Source: Actinomycetota bacterium (lineage in GTDB: Bacteria; Actinomycetota; CADDZG01; JAHWKV01). From it: 64,000 bases of DNA. The notes beneath the pieces were generated by a model that worked only from the letters and a program-made list of their open reading frames with translations, did not search any database and was not told the origin of the DNA. The stretch is from positions 1 to 64,000 of the forward strand of contig JAUJPC010000001.1 in NCBI GenBank assembly GCA_030447305.1. The letters are read 5' to 3'. Numbering within the stretch: position 1 is the first letter of the stretch; every line of letters begins with the position of its first letter. Positions 17,112 to 25,893 of the stretch are shown here, one piece after another. Position numbers and translations under genes: made by a program.

Positions 17112-17828
17112 ATGGTTCGCCGGGCCCTACCGGACTGGGTCCCCGAGCTGCGCTACCTCCCTGAGACCGACTCCACCAACCGGCAGGCTCTGGCCTGGGC
17201 GCGAGAGGGGGCACGGCACGGGAGCCTGGTTATCGCCGACTTCCAGACCGCCGGGAGGGGACGGCTGGACCGGCGATGGCTGGCGCCGGCGGGCTCGAGT
17301 CTGCTGTTTTCGCTGGTGCTGCGTCCGATGTGGGATCCCGACCTCCTCGGCCTGATATCTCTGGCGGCCGCGGTGGCGCTCTGCGAATGCCTGGAGGAGC
17401 TCGATGTGGTGGCCGGAGTGAAGTGGCCAAACGACGTGCTGCTTGGCAGCCGCAAGGTGTCCGGGATCCTGGCCGAAACATCCCCAGGGGTCGTGGTTCT
17501 CGGGATCGGGCTCAACGTGACGCAGAGGACGTTTCCTGCGGAGATCGAGGGTAGCGCCACCAGCCTGGAGGCCCACACCGGGCGTCAGATCTCCCGCCTC
17601 GACGTCCTGAGGAACCTGGTGCTCCATCTCGCAAATCTGGTAGACGGGCCGGCGCAGGTGATCCCGGATCGGTACCGGCGCTGGTGCGCAACAATCGGCC
17701 GGCGCGTAAGAGTGGATGCGGGATCCGGGTCGGTGGAGGACCGGGCGGTTGATATCGACCCCACCGGGGCGCTGATCCTCGCCGGCGGACATACTGTCAG
17801 GGCGGGAGACGTTATTCAGCTTCGGTGA
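17112..17828 (+). CDS. birA: Biotin--[acetyl-CoA carboxylase] ligase
   Basis: It activates biotin as biotinyl-AMP and attaches it to the carrier Lys of the divergent carboxylase subunit. Motifs: ETDSTN, the biotinyl-AMP loop GRGRLDRRW, KWPNDV with the key Lys, GIGLNV and a C-terminal SH3-like domain ending near DVIQLR. There is no N-terminal winged helix, so it is a ligase without the E. coli-type repressor function. The ATG at 17112 gives 238 residues. An alternative is TTG at 17091, which lies 7 nt after a TAGGAT box (17078-17083) and could be a leaderless start. The divergent carboxylase begins 57 nt away. Confidence 0.9.
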   Translation: MVRRALPDWVPELRYLPETDSTNRQALAWAREGARHGSLVIADFQTAGRGRLDRRWLAPAGSSLLFSLVLRPMWDPDLLGLISLAAAVALCECLEELDVVAGVKWPNDVLLGSRKVSGILAETSPGVVVLGIGLNVTQRTFPAEIEGSATSLEAHTGRQISRLDVLRNLVLHLANLVDGPAQVIPDRYRRWCATIGRRVRVDAGSGSVEDRAVDIDPTGALILAGGHTVRAGDVIQLR

Positions 17829-17873
17829 ATCAGTTGCGGGCTACTATTTCGGGAGGGAAGGGGTGATGCCTTG

Positions 17874-19181
17874 ATGAAGGTCGCTGTAATCGGAGTCGGC
17901 CACGTAGGCTTGGTCACCGCCGCAACTCTCGCCTATTTCGGCCACGATGTCGTTGGGCATGACGAGGACGACGCCAAGATCGACAGCCTCAAGCGCGGCG
18001 TGGCGCCTTTTTACGAGCCGGGGTTGCAGGAGCTTCTGGATCAGGTTGTCGACTCGGGGAAGCTGAGCTTTACCGGGGACCCCGCACAAGCCATTCGGGG
18101 AGCGAACTGCGCCTTCGTCTGCGTCGGAACCCCTGCCCGGGCCGACGGAGAGGCCAACCTGCTTGCCGTGGAGAACGCCGCCTGGGCGGTCGCCCGAAAC
18201 GCCACCGGCGAGATTGTCGTGATCCAAAAGTCGACGGTTCCGGTAAGCACCGCCGACCGGCTTCGCTCCATCTTCGCCAAGGCCACCACCCATCGCGTCA
18301 GGCTTGTCTCCAGTCCGGAGTTCTTGAGGGAAGGGACGGCGGTCGAGGATTCGCTGAAGCCTGACAGGATTCTAGTGGGCTCGGATGATCCGCAGGCTCA
18401 CAAGGTGATGAAGGAGCTTTACGCACCGGTGCTGGGAGGCGACTGCCGGTACTTCGAGGTCGACATCCATACAGCCGAGCTTGCCAAGCATGCCTGCAAC
18501 GCCTTCCTAGCCCTTAAGATCTCCTTTGCCAACGCGCTGGCCAGAGTCTGCGAGGCCTCGGGGGCCGACGTCGTTTCCGTGGCGGACATCATGGGCTCCG
18601 ACCCCCGGATCGGACGCGACTTTTTGAACGCCGGCCTGGGATACGGTGGCTACTGCTTTCCCAAAGACCTTCTCGCCTTCAAGGCGGTTGCGGGCCGGCT
18701 GGGCTACGACTTCGGCCTTCTGGAGGAGGTCATGAAGATCAACCGGGGTGCTCTGGATTCCACCGTCCGCAAGATCAAAGACGCGCTGTGGAACGTGGAG
18801 TCCAAGCGGATTCTGCTGTTGGGCCTGTCTTTCAAGCCGGGGACCGACGACGTGAGGGAGTCGCCGGCACTTAACCTCGCTAAGGCGCTGACTGCTGCGG
18901 GAGCTGTCGTTGTCGGGCACGATCCGCAGGCGAACGCGGCGGCTCAGCACGATCTACCCGGCCTGAAGGTGGTCGACGACCCCTATGAGGGTGCCGACGG
19001 GGCTCACTGCATAGTGATCTGCACCGACTGGCCTGAGTTCCGAGACCTGGACTTGGTTCGCCTGAAGGGCATAGTGACCCTTCCGATCATCGTGGACGGC
19101 CGCAACGTGCTGGACGCCGGTGCTGTGGCTGAGGCTGGCTTCAGCTACATCCCCACCGGCCGGCCCCCCTCCAACCTTTGA
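17874..19181 (+). CDS. ugd: UDP-glucose 6-dehydrogenase
   Basis: It oxidises UDP-glucose to UDP-glucuronate in two NAD-dependent steps. The 435 residues show the Rossmann motif [42 protein letters not shown] and the catalytic Cys in [13 protein letters not shown] near residue 260 (Tyr instead of the usual Ser before the Cys), plus the C-terminal NAD-binding GRNVLD region. ATG at 17874 is preferred to the in-frame TTG just before it; GGGAGG lies upstream and TACTAT (17842-17847) may be the -10. The stop overlaps the UXS start (TTGA). A UDP-N-acetylglucosamine or UDP-mannosaminuronate dehydrogenase role is less likely given the coupled UXS. Confidence 0.9.
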   Translation: MKVAVIGVGHVGLVTAATLAYFGHDVVGHDEDDAKIDSLKRGVAPFYEPGLQELLDQVVDSGKLSFTGDPAQAIRGANCAFVCVGTPARADGEANLLAVENAAWAVARNATGEIVVIQKSTVPVSTADRLRSIFAKATTHRVRLVSSPEFLREGTAVEDSLKPDRILVGSDDPQAHKVMKELYAPVLGGDCRYFEVDIHTAELAKHACNAFLALKISFANALARVCEASGADVVSVADIMGSDPRIGRDFLNAGLGYGGYCFPKDLLAFKAVAGRLGYDFGLLEEVMKINRGALDSTVRKIKDALWNVESKRILLLGLSFKPGTDDVRESPALNLAKALTAAGAVVVGHDPQANAAAQHDLPGLKVVDDPYEGADGAHCIVICTDWPEFRDLDLVRLKGIVTLPIIVDGRNVLDAGAVAEAGFSYIPTGRPPSNL

Positions 19182-20116
19182 AGGTAGTAGTCACCGGAGG
19201 AGCCGGGTTTCTTGGCTCCCATCTGTGTGAGCGTCTTCTCGACGAGGGGCACGAGGTCGCGTGTTACGACTCCCTGCTCACCGGCAGCCTGTCCAACATC
19301 GAGTCGCTGAGGAAAAAGCCGGGTTTCGAGTTCTACAACTACGACGTCACCAATTACCTGCGGGTGGATGGACCGGTGGACTTCGTCATGCATCTGGCCT
19401 CACCGGCTTCGCCCATAGATTACGCCCTACACCCCATTCACACGCTGAAGGTAGGGGCGATGGGCACGCTCAACTGCCTCGGGCTGGCGAAGGCGAAGGG
19501 TGCGGGCTTTTTCCTGGCCTCGACGTCCGAGGTGTACGGCGACCCGCTGGTGCATCCGCAACCGGAGACCTACTGGGGAAACGTCAATCCCATCGGACCC
19601 AGGGGGGTTTACGACGAGGCCAAGCGGTACGCCGAGGCAATGGCTTTTGCCTATCACCGGACCTGGGACATCCCCATTCGTGTCGTGCGCATCTTTAATA
19701 CTCACGGGCCCCGAATGCGGCGTAGCGACGGCCGGGCGGTTCCCACCTTCGTCGACCAGTGTCTGGCCGGCAAACCGATCACGGTTCACGGAGACGGAAG
19801 CCAGACGCGCAGCCTATGTTACGTGTCCGACCTGATAGAGGGATTTGTGCGGCTGCTTGCGTATGACGGTCCGGCTCAACCGATCAACATCGGGAATCCG
19901 GGAGAGGCAACGATTCTGCAGATCGCCGGGATCATCAGGCAGACACTAGGCTCGGAGTCGGAGATCATCTTCGAGCCGCGGCCGGTGGACGACCCCGAGA
20001 ACAGGTGTCCCGACCTCACCCGCGCCAGGGAGCTGCTGGGCTGGAGTCCGACTGTGGCGCTAGAGGATGGGCTAAGGCTCACGGCGGAGTGGTGCCTGGA
20101 GAACTGGCGCATCTAG
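19178..20116 (+). CDS. uxs: UDP-glucuronate decarboxylase (UDP-xylose synthase)
   Basis: This short-chain dehydrogenase turns UDP-glucuronate into UDP-xylose. At 312 residues it matches bacterial UXS. Motifs: [34 protein letters not shown] with the catalytic Ser/Thr and Glu, [10 protein letters not shown] with the catalytic Tyr and Lys, and [15 protein letters not shown], a hallmark of the UXS group. The start TTG overlaps the ugd stop, so the two steps are translationally coupled. UDP-xylose would be a donor for the glycan locus downstream. Confident by motif set and context. Confidence 0.9.
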   Translation: MKVVVTGGAGFLGSHLCERLLDEGHEVACYDSLLTGSLSNIESLRKKPGFEFYNYDVTNYLRVDGPVDFVMHLASPASPIDYALHPIHTLKVGAMGTLNCLGLAKAKGAGFFLASTSEVYGDPLVHPQPETYWGNVNPIGPRGVYDEAKRYAEAMAFAYHRTWDIPIRVVRIFNTHGPRMRRSDGRAVPTFVDQCLAGKPITVHGDGSQTRSLCYVSDLIEGFVRLLAYDGPAQPINIGNPGEATILQIAGIIRQTLGSESEIIFEPRPVDDPENRCPDLTRARELLGWSPTVALEDGLRLTAEWCLENWRI

Positions 20117-20156
20117 GTAGATTGCGTCGGAATCAGGCTTGAGGAAGTAACCGGAA

Positions 20157-20441
20157 TCAGGACCTCCGGAGTACTGGGTAAGGGAAGGGAGGCTGTTTCG
20201 GAGCGTCCGACTCCTGCCCTGCGGCCCAGATGCGCATCCCCGGGCGCAACGAAGTTCCGTCGCGGTACTGGGGGGAGGACCAGCCGGAAGCGGGGATCTC
20301 CTTGGCCTCGGTAGCCAGGGCAAGCTCCAGTGCGGCCAGAAGGACCTTGCGCTCCTCGGGGGTCGGCTGTGGCCTTATTTCGTGCCACTCCACCCGCCGT
20401 CTGCCGCGCAGGGCGATCTCCGGCCCGCCACCCGAAGTCAC
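20157..20441 (-). CDS. Acyl-CoA carboxylase epsilon-like subunit
   Basis: This small 94-residue frame begins with GTG overlapping the beta-subunit stop (GTGA, 20438-20441). The core [22 protein letters not shown] is the motif of actinobacterial acyl-CoA carboxylase epsilon subunits (AccE/PccE-like), which are short, poorly conserved proteins that stabilise the carboxylase complex. The C-terminal half is rich in Pro, Trp and Gly and shows nothing else. Position directly after the beta subunit is the family's usual location. It is easy to miss because a much longer out-of-frame reading covers it. Role by analogy. Confidence 0.72.
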   Translation of the reverse strand: MTSGGGPEIALRGRRRVEWHEIRPQPTPEERKVLLAALELALATEAKEIPASGWSSPQYRDGTSLRPGMRIWAAGQESDAPKQPPFPYPVLRRS

Positions 20442-22060
20442 AGCGGGATGTTGCCGTGCTTGCGTGCCGGCAGGTTCTCGCGTTTGGTCTGGAGCATTTC
20501 CAGCGCCTTGATCAGGCGGGGGCGCGTCTGCTGCGGCTCGATCACTGCGTCGATGTAGCCTCGCTCGGCAGCGATGAAAGGGTTGGAGAACCTCTCGGTG
20601 TACTCGCTGATCAACTCCGCCCGCTTCACTACCGGGTTCTCGGCCTTCTCCAACTGCCGCTTGAAGACGATGTTGACCGCTCCCTCGGGACCCATGACGG
20701 CGATCTCGGCGGTCGGCCAGGCAAAGTTGACGTCCGACCGGATGTGCTTGGAGTTCATGACGAGGTAGGCGCCGCCGTAGGCCTTGCGGGTGATGACCGT
20801 CATCCGGGGCACCGTGGCCTCGGTGAAGGCGTAGAGGAGCTTGGCTCCGTGCCTGATGATCCCACCGTACTCCTGGGAAAGACCCGGAAGGAAGCCTGGG
20901 ACATCGACAAATGCGATCAGCGGGATGTTGAAGGCGTCGCAGAAGCGGACGAACCTGGCTCCTTTGGAGGATGCATCGATGTCCAGGCAGCCGGCCAGCA
21001 CCTGCGGCTGGTTGGCCACGATGCCCACGGAGTGACCGTTCAGCCGGGCAAAGCCGGTGATGATGTTGCGGGCCCAGTGCGGGAAGACCTCCAGGAACTC
21101 TCCGTCGTCGAAAACGAGCTTGAGGACCTCGTGCATGTCGTACGGCTTGTTGGACTCGTCGGGCATGAGGTCGACCAGCCGCTCCTCCTCCCGGTCCCAG
21201 GCGTCCGACGGAGGAAAAAAAGGCGCCTTCTCGGCGTTGTTGGAGGGCAGGTAGCTCAGCAGGTAGCGCACCAGCTCCAGCGTGTGCTTTTCGTCCTGGC
21301 CCACGAAGTGGCATGCGCCCGACCTGGAGGCGTGCGCCATTGCGCCGCCGAGCTCCTCCTGGGTGACCTCCTCTCCGGTGACCGTCTTGATGACCGCCGG
21401 ACCAGTGATGTACATGTGAGAGGTTCCCTGGTTCATGAACACAAAGTCGGTGATTGCGGGAGAGTACACGGCGCCTCCGGCACAGGGGCCGAGGATCACC
21501 GATATCTGCGGGATCACGCCTGAGGAGCGGACGTTGCGGTCAAAGATGTAGGCGTAGCCGGCCAGGCCGGCGGCTCCCTCCTGGATGCGCGCACCACCGG
21601 AGTCGTTGAGCCCGATCACCGGGGCGCCGGTTGCGAGTGCCAGGTCCATGATCTTGCAGATCTTCTCGGACACCACCTCGCCGAGCGATCCGCCGAAAAT
21701 CGTGAAGTCCTGCGAGTAGACGAAGACCTTGCGGCCGTTGACGGTGCCCCAGCCGGTGACCACACCGTCGCCGTAGGGTCGGCGGTCCTCCATGCCGAAG
21801 CCGGTGACCCGGTGGCGGGCGAGCATGTCCGTCTCCTCGAACGACTCCGGGTCCAGTAGGAGGTCGATGCGCTGCCGGGCGGTCAGCTTGCCTTTGTCGT
21901 GCTGGCGCTCGACGGCTTCGGCACCACCACCGGCTAGAGCCTGCGCCTCGCGGGCGCGCACCTCGGCGATCCGGCCGGCTACGGAGATCTTGTGGGCGTC
22001 GGTATCTTGCGGATCGGCCGTGGTCTGATCCTGTTCGATTCGGGGTTCGGTCTTAGCCAT
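20438..22060 (-). CDS. pccB: Acyl-CoA (propionyl-/acetyl-CoA) carboxylase beta subunit
   Basis: This carboxyltransferase moves CO2 from carboxybiotin to acyl-CoA. The 540 residues contain the N-terminal crotonase fold with [15 protein letters not shown] and [11 protein letters not shown], the oxyanion glycines in [12 protein letters not shown], and the C-terminal half with [10 protein letters not shown] and [11 protein letters not shown]. This pattern is that of PccB/AccD5-type subunits. It partners with the alpha subunit at 15309-17054 and the epsilon-like protein just downstream. Substrate choice (acetyl versus propionyl) depends on a residue in the C-terminal domain that I cannot assign reliably by eye. 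Confidence 0.93.
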   Translation of the reverse strand: MAKTEPRIEQDQTTADPQDTDAHKISVAGRIAEVRAREAQALAGGGAEAVERQHDKGKLTARQRIDLLLDPESFEETDMLARHRVTGFGMEDRRPYGDGVVTGWGTVNGRKVFVYSQDFTIFGGSLGEVVSEKICKIMDLALATGAPVIGLNDSGGARIQEGAAGLAGYAYIFDRNVRSSGVIPQISVILGPCAGGAVYSPAITDFVFMNQGTSHMYITGPAVIKTVTGEEVTQEELGGAMAHASRSGACHFVGQDEKHTLELVRYLLSYLPSNNAEKAPFFPPSDAWDREEERLVDLMPDESNKPYDMHEVLKLVFDDGEFLEVFPHWARNIITGFARLNGHSVGIVANQPQVLAGCLDIDASSKGARFVRFCDAFNIPLIAFVDVPGFLPGLSQEYGGIIRHGAKLLYAFTEATVPRMTVITRKAYGGAYLVMNSKHIRSDVNFAWPTAEIAVMGPEGAVNIVFKRQLEKAENPVVKRAELISEYTERFSNPFIAAERGYIDAVIEPQQTRPRLIKALEMLQTKRENLPARKHGNIPL

Positions 22061-22087
22061 TAGTTGGAGTCTATCGGGGCCGGTTTG

Positions 22088-22774
22088 TTACCCGAGAGCC
22101 TCGAGGTCCTGTGTCGCCTCGATGACATCTTTCACGGTGTCGATGCCCCGCCAGTAGCCCTCAATCCTGTAACCGCCCAGCTTTCCCGCGCTGGCAAGCT
22201 GGGGGAAGGTCGAATCCTCGTGGTCGCCCTTGTCCGGGAGCAGATCCACGCACTCCGGCTCGAGGACGTAGATGCCGCCGTTGATCCAGTAGGGGAGGGT
22301 TGGACTCTGCCGGAAACCCTTGATGAGGCCGTCGTCCAGGTCCGCGATGCCCCAGGTGGTCTTGTAGGGGGCCAGCGCCACCGTGGCGGTGACGCGGCGC
22401 GACCGGTGGTGCTCCAAAAGCTCGGACAGCGAGAAGCGGGACAGCACGTCACCGTTCAGGGCAAAGCTGAACTCGCCCGGGTGTGGAAGGTGGCGGGCGG
22501 CGAACTTCAGGCCTCCCCCCCGGCCGAGCGGCTGCGACTCCACCGCGTAGGTTACCGACGTGCCGAGCGACGATCCGTCGCCCAGGTGCTCCTGCAGGAT
22601 CTCTGCCCTGTATCCGCATGAGACCACTATCTGCTTGACGCGGTTGTCGACCAGCCACCGGATCTGGTGCTCGACTATCGGCATTCCGGCCACCTCCACC
22701 ATGGCCTTGGGCCGGTCGTCGGTGTAGGGACGCATACGGGTTGCTTTTCCGCCTGCCAGAACTATTGCTTGCAA
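22088..22774 (-). CDS. Sugar-1-phosphate nucleotidylyltransferase
   Basis: It makes an NDP-sugar from NTP and sugar 1-phosphate. The 228 residues start with the signature LAGGKATRMRPYT..RPKAMV (Ala where Gly is usual at the third glycine), then LNGDVLSRF with the metal Asp and a C-terminal GYWRGIDTVKD typical of RmlA/ManC-like N-terminal domains. There is no left-handed beta-helix acyltransferase tail. The start TTG at 22774 overlaps the preceding glycosyltransferase by 13 nt, so the gene belongs to the minus-strand operon 22088-27972. The nucleotide and sugar cannot be told from sequence; GDP-mannose or dTDP/UDP-glucose type are all possible. Confidence 0.8.
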   Translation of the reverse strand: MQAIVLAGGKATRMRPYTDDRPKAMVEVAGMPIVEHQIRWLVDNRVKQIVVSCGYRAEILQEHLGDGSSLGTSVTYAVESQPLGRGGGLKFAARHLPHPGEFSFALNGDVLSRFSLSELLEHHRSRRVTATVALAPYKTTWGIADLDDGLIKGFRQSPTLPYWINGGIYVLEPECVDLLPDKGDHEDSTFPQLASAGKLGGYRIEGYWRGIDTVKDVIEATQDLEALG

Positions 22775-23715
22775 TCTATTGCGTTCCTCGCCGCCGCCCG
22801 TCCGGAAAGATAACCTGCCATCTTCGCCACGTCGATAAACGTCTCCAGCGCCGGCAGAGCTACGAGGGCTAGTGCCAGCTCCCGGCGCGACAACCGGCGG
22901 GCCGCCCTGCGGTAGGCGGGGAACATGCGAACCGGCAGCGCAACGGCAAGCACAAGCAGCGCCCCCGGCCTTCGCATGCTCAGTATCAATACGAGCAGCA
23001 CTCCAGCGTAGGTGCCGAACCTCAGAGCATGGCGCTTCGGGTACATGCCCCCCTTTCCGTCGCCCTCCGCGTAGCGGAAATACTGGCGGTACGTCGAGCG
23101 GAGGTCCGGCCGCAGGCGCCAGTTAACCAGGGCTTCGGGGGCAAAGACCCTGACCGCCCCCTGTTGAACCATTCGGAAGTTGAAGTACATGTCCTCGCCG
23201 ATGGCGAGCCACTCGGGGTAGCCTCCTGCCTTTTCCCACGCCTCCTTTCGAAACGCCACCGAGCGGGACGAGGGCATGAAGGTGGCCGGGTCCACCTCGG
23301 CGACGTCCGGCAGGTTGAGGCACGAGAAGATGCGTTCGAACGCCGAGCGCGGATCGGGCCGGTAGAAACCCATCACGACATCTGCGCCTTGGTGGTGTTC
23401 GAAGCCTGCCGCCAGGGCCTCCAGCCATTCCGGCTCCGGGGCGGCTCCGGCATCGGTCACCGCGATCACCGGTCCTGCCGCTTCCCCAATGGCGGCGTTG
23501 CGCCCGGCAGAGATGTTGGCTCCCGTAACCGTCCGGACCCGGACTAGCGGGTTGCGGGCAGCCCAGCTTTCGAGAATCTGCGCCGTGCCGTCGGTCGAGC
23601 CTCCGTCGACGATGAGGATCTCGTCCGGAGGCCGGGTCTGCGCCTCAATGGCATCGATCAGGGCGCCGATCGTGGCACGCTCGTTCAGTACAGTCGACAC
23701 GAGGGAAACCTTCAT
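22762..23715 (-). CDS. GT2 glycosyltransferase with C-terminal membrane segments
   Basis: This 317-residue GT-A fold enzyme has an N-terminal STVLNERATIGALIDAI nucleotide-binding region, the DGGSTDGT motif, a metal-binding DAGAAPEPEWLE (in place of DxD), and a C-terminal IGEDMYFNFRM, equivalent to the catalytic ED motif. After residue 230 come two short hydrophobic segments separated by basic residues, suggesting membrane attachment. It probably extends a lipid-linked glycan at the cytosolic face. The start overlaps the GT4 stop by 4 nt (ATGA). Donor and acceptor are unknown. Confidence 0.8.
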   Translation of the reverse strand: MKVSLVSTVLNERATIGALIDAIEAQTRPPDEILIVDGGSTDGTAQILESWAARNPLVRVRTVTGANISAGRNAAIGEAAGPVIAVTDAGAAPEPEWLEALAAGFEHHQGADVVMGFYRPDPRSAFERIFSCLNLPDVAEVDPATFMPSSRSVAFRKEAWEKAGGYPEWLAIGEDMYFNFRMVQQGAVRVFAPEALVNWRLRPDLRSTYRQYFRYAEGDGKGGMYPKRHALRFGTYAGVLLVLILSMRRPGALLVLAVALPVRMFPAYRRAARRLSRRELALALVALPALETFIDVAKMAGYLSGRAAARNAIDCKQ

Positions 23716-24809
23716 CGGGATGCCGCCTGGGCGTAGGCCCGCAGTGTGGAAGTGGCGGTTCGGTCCCAGGTGTAGTCGGCTGCCCTCAGCTTGCCGGCTT
23801 CGGCCAGGCTGGACCGCAGGCCTTCGTCCCGGGCCAGCTTGGCCAGCGCGTCCGACAGGCCCGCGGAATCCGCCGGGTCCACGTAAAGCGCGGCCGGCCC
23901 GCCGAGCTCCTGCAGGGCCGGCGAGTTGCCTGCGACGCTGGGGATGGCAAAGTTCAACGCCTCGATGAGGGGGAGGCCGAACCCCTCGTAGAGGGACGGC
24001 AGGGCGAAGATGGAGGCGTTCGAGTACAGCGCCACCAGTTCCGGGCCGGAGATCTTTCCGGTGAGCACCACCCGGCTCCCAGCCCCACGCTGCTCCACCA
24101 ACGCTGCGACCTCCTCCTGGGCCCAGCCGGGAGCTCCCGCTATCACCAGCTTGTAGCCTTCCAGCTCATGCTGCGCATCCAGAAACGCTCTCACCAGCTG
24201 CATCTGGTTCTTGCGCGGCTCTACCGTGCCCACGTTGAGTATGAAGGGCCCCTCCAGCTCAAGATGCTGAAGGATCGCGGGGTCCTGCCGGCTCTCGGGG
24301 GTGACGTTAGGCGCTTCGGGCGTGACCAGGATCCGCTCCGGGTCCACCCGGTAGGCATCGACGAGCTCCGCCTTGGTCGCCTCGGACACCGCGCAGATGA
24401 CCGATGCTCGCTTGACCGCCGTGCGCAACCCCTTCAGGTAAATCTGCCGCCAGATGGCCGGTACGACCTCGGGCATGTGCTCAACGGCCAGGTCGTGGAC
24501 CGTTGCGACCAGCGCAGCCCGGCCGGCGGGCGGGATGGCAAGCCCGGTGGCATGGACCACGTCCAGTGACTCGGCAATTTTCGGCCGGCCGAGGAAGTTC
24601 CATGCGGTGTAGAGGGGAGCGAACGGCAGGTTGGTGCGAATGAGATCCGCCGAGGACCAGGCTGCGGGGAGCTCGGCGTGGCTGGACAGCAGAATGCGAA
24701 TCTGGGGCTCGTCGCACTTCAGGAGCTTGCCGATAAGCCTTCGGACGTAGACGCCGACTCCGCCGGGAATTTGATGGGCCGCCGGATCGCCGTGGATCCC
24801 GACTTTCAC
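23712..24809 (-). CDS. GT4 (GT-B fold) glycosyltransferase
   Basis: This 365-residue retaining glycosyltransferase is of the mannosyl/rhamnosyltransferase type. The real start is GTG at 24809, overlapping the stop of the upstream GT2 (GTGA); the longer frame is the antisense-free extension through that gene. Features: the N-terminal GGVGVYVRRL donor loop, VHATGLAIPP, VSEATKAELVD at the domain hinge, NVGTVEPRKN, and the C-terminal E-x7-E region PSLYEGFGLPLIEA that binds the NDP-sugar. It is part of a five-gene minus-strand operon with 4-13-nt overlaps. Specificity unknown. Confidence 0.85.
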   Translation of the reverse strand: MKVGIHGDPAAHQIPGGVGVYVRRLIGKLLKCDEPQIRILLSSHAELPAAWSSADLIRTNLPFAPLYTAWNFLGRPKIAESLDVVHATGLAIPPAGRAALVATVHDLAVEHMPEVVPAIWRQIYLKGLRTAVKRASVICAVSEATKAELVDAYRVDPERILVTPEAPNVTPESRQDPAILQHLELEGPFILNVGTVEPRKNQMQLVRAFLDAQHELEGYKLVIAGAPGWAQEEVAALVEQRGAGSRVVLTGKISGPELVALYSNASIFALPSLYEGFGLPLIEALNFAIPSVAGNSPALQELGGPAALYVDPADSAGLSDALAKLARDEGLRSSLAEAGKLRAADYTWDRTATSTLRAYAQAASR

Positions 24810-25822
24810 CTTACCGCCGCCCGCTGCCGGGCCCGGCGGATCATGGCCCTGAGTCCGTAGTCGTACGGCTCGAAGGCCGGCTCGAGGTCGCGCCACCCCA
24901 CCTTGCGGCCGGCCTGGATGACTCGGCGCCTGCGCAGCTGGCGAGGAAGCAGCCTCACGAACTGCGCCCATGCCAGAAGGAGTGCCAAGGGCCGGCGACT
25001 CAGCATGTGCAGGGTGGCTCGCAGCTCGGTGTAGGCGATGCCGGGGAGGTGGCGGACAAAGCTGGCCGGATGATCGTTGCGCAGCATCACCAGCAGCCGG
25101 TTCCTGTGGTTGCAGGCAAGGATGAACGTCGACGCCTTCGAGTCTGTGCCTCCCCGGTAGTGGCGGGCGACCGCCCGGGGCACATATCGAAACCGCCATC
25201 CCCGCAGCTGGGCCCGCCACGCCAGGTCGAAGTCCTCGAAATAGGCAAAGAAGTCCTCGTCGAAGTACTCACCGTCCAGCCGAAGGTCCTCGAGGGCGCT
25301 TCGTCTAAGCACCGGGGCGGCCCCGCAGATGCTGAAAAGCTCGGTGTCGGAGTCGTACTGCCCGACGTCGGGTTCCCGCTCCCCGCGATCCACTGCCCGG
25401 CGGTTGCGGTAGACGATGTGCCCGGTGGTGTCGAGGATGGGTGGATCGGATGGGTCCGGCCTGAGTAGTTTTCCCGTTACCCCGGCCAGTGTCTCGTCGG
25501 CTTCGAGCGCGCGGACACAATGCGCCAGGTACTCCGGCCCCAGGGTCACATCGAGATTGATAAGCGCCACGAACTCTCCGCTGCTGGCGTCGATCGCCCG
25601 GTTCATCCCTCCGGCGAACCCATAGTTGCGGCCGAGCTCGATGAACTCGACCTGGGGGAACCTCTCGCGGGCGGTGACCACGGAACCGTCCGCCGAGCCA
25701 TTGTCGACGCAGACTATCTGGCCGCAGGGCGGTTGCTGGGCCGCAAGTGAGGCAAGGCAGTCTAGAATCATCGGTCCCCCGTTGTAGTTGAGGACGACGG
25801 CAGACACGGAGGAGCGCAACAT
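24806..25822 (-). CDS. GT2 glycosyltransferase (rhamnosyltransferase-like)
   Basis: This 338-residue enzyme starts VSAVVLNYNGG, then VCVDNGSADGS, LGRNYGFAGGMN, a DxD equivalent in LINLDVTLGP, and the late motif YFEDFDLAWRAQLRGW that marks the WbbL/RfbN-like inverting transferases. The C-terminal 80 residues are basic and amphipathic, suiting peripheral membrane contact. It is separated from the large membrane protein upstream by 71 nt and coupled to the GT4 downstream. It probably adds a deoxyhexose or similar sugar to a lipid-linked oligosaccharide. Donor is inferred from family resemblance only. Confidence 0.82.
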   Translation of the reverse strand: MLRSSVSAVVLNYNGGPMILDCLASLAAQQPPCGQIVCVDNGSADGSVVTARERFPQVEFIELGRNYGFAGGMNRAIDASSGEFVALINLDVTLGPEYLAHCVRALEADETLAGVTGKLLRPDPSDPPILDTTGHIVYRNRRAVDRGEREPDVGQYDSDTELFSICGAAPVLRRSALEDLRLDGEYFDEDFFAYFEDFDLAWRAQLRGWRFRYVPRAVARHYRGGTDSKASTFILACNHRNRLLVMLRNDHPASFVRHLPGIAYTELRATLHMLSRRPLALLLAWAQFVRLLPRQLRRRRVIQAGRKVGWRDLEPAFEPYDYGLRAMIRRARQRAAVR

Positions 25823-25893
25823 TCAGAAAAGGACCATTTGTATCCTGCAACCTTAAGATGCATCGCTGGCGAGCGGCCTTTCTTTCGGCAGCT

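Noticed and set aside
20157-21314. 385-codon minus-strand frame
   Set aside because: Only the last 95 codons (epsilon-like subunit) are real; the rest is pccB read in the wrong frame.
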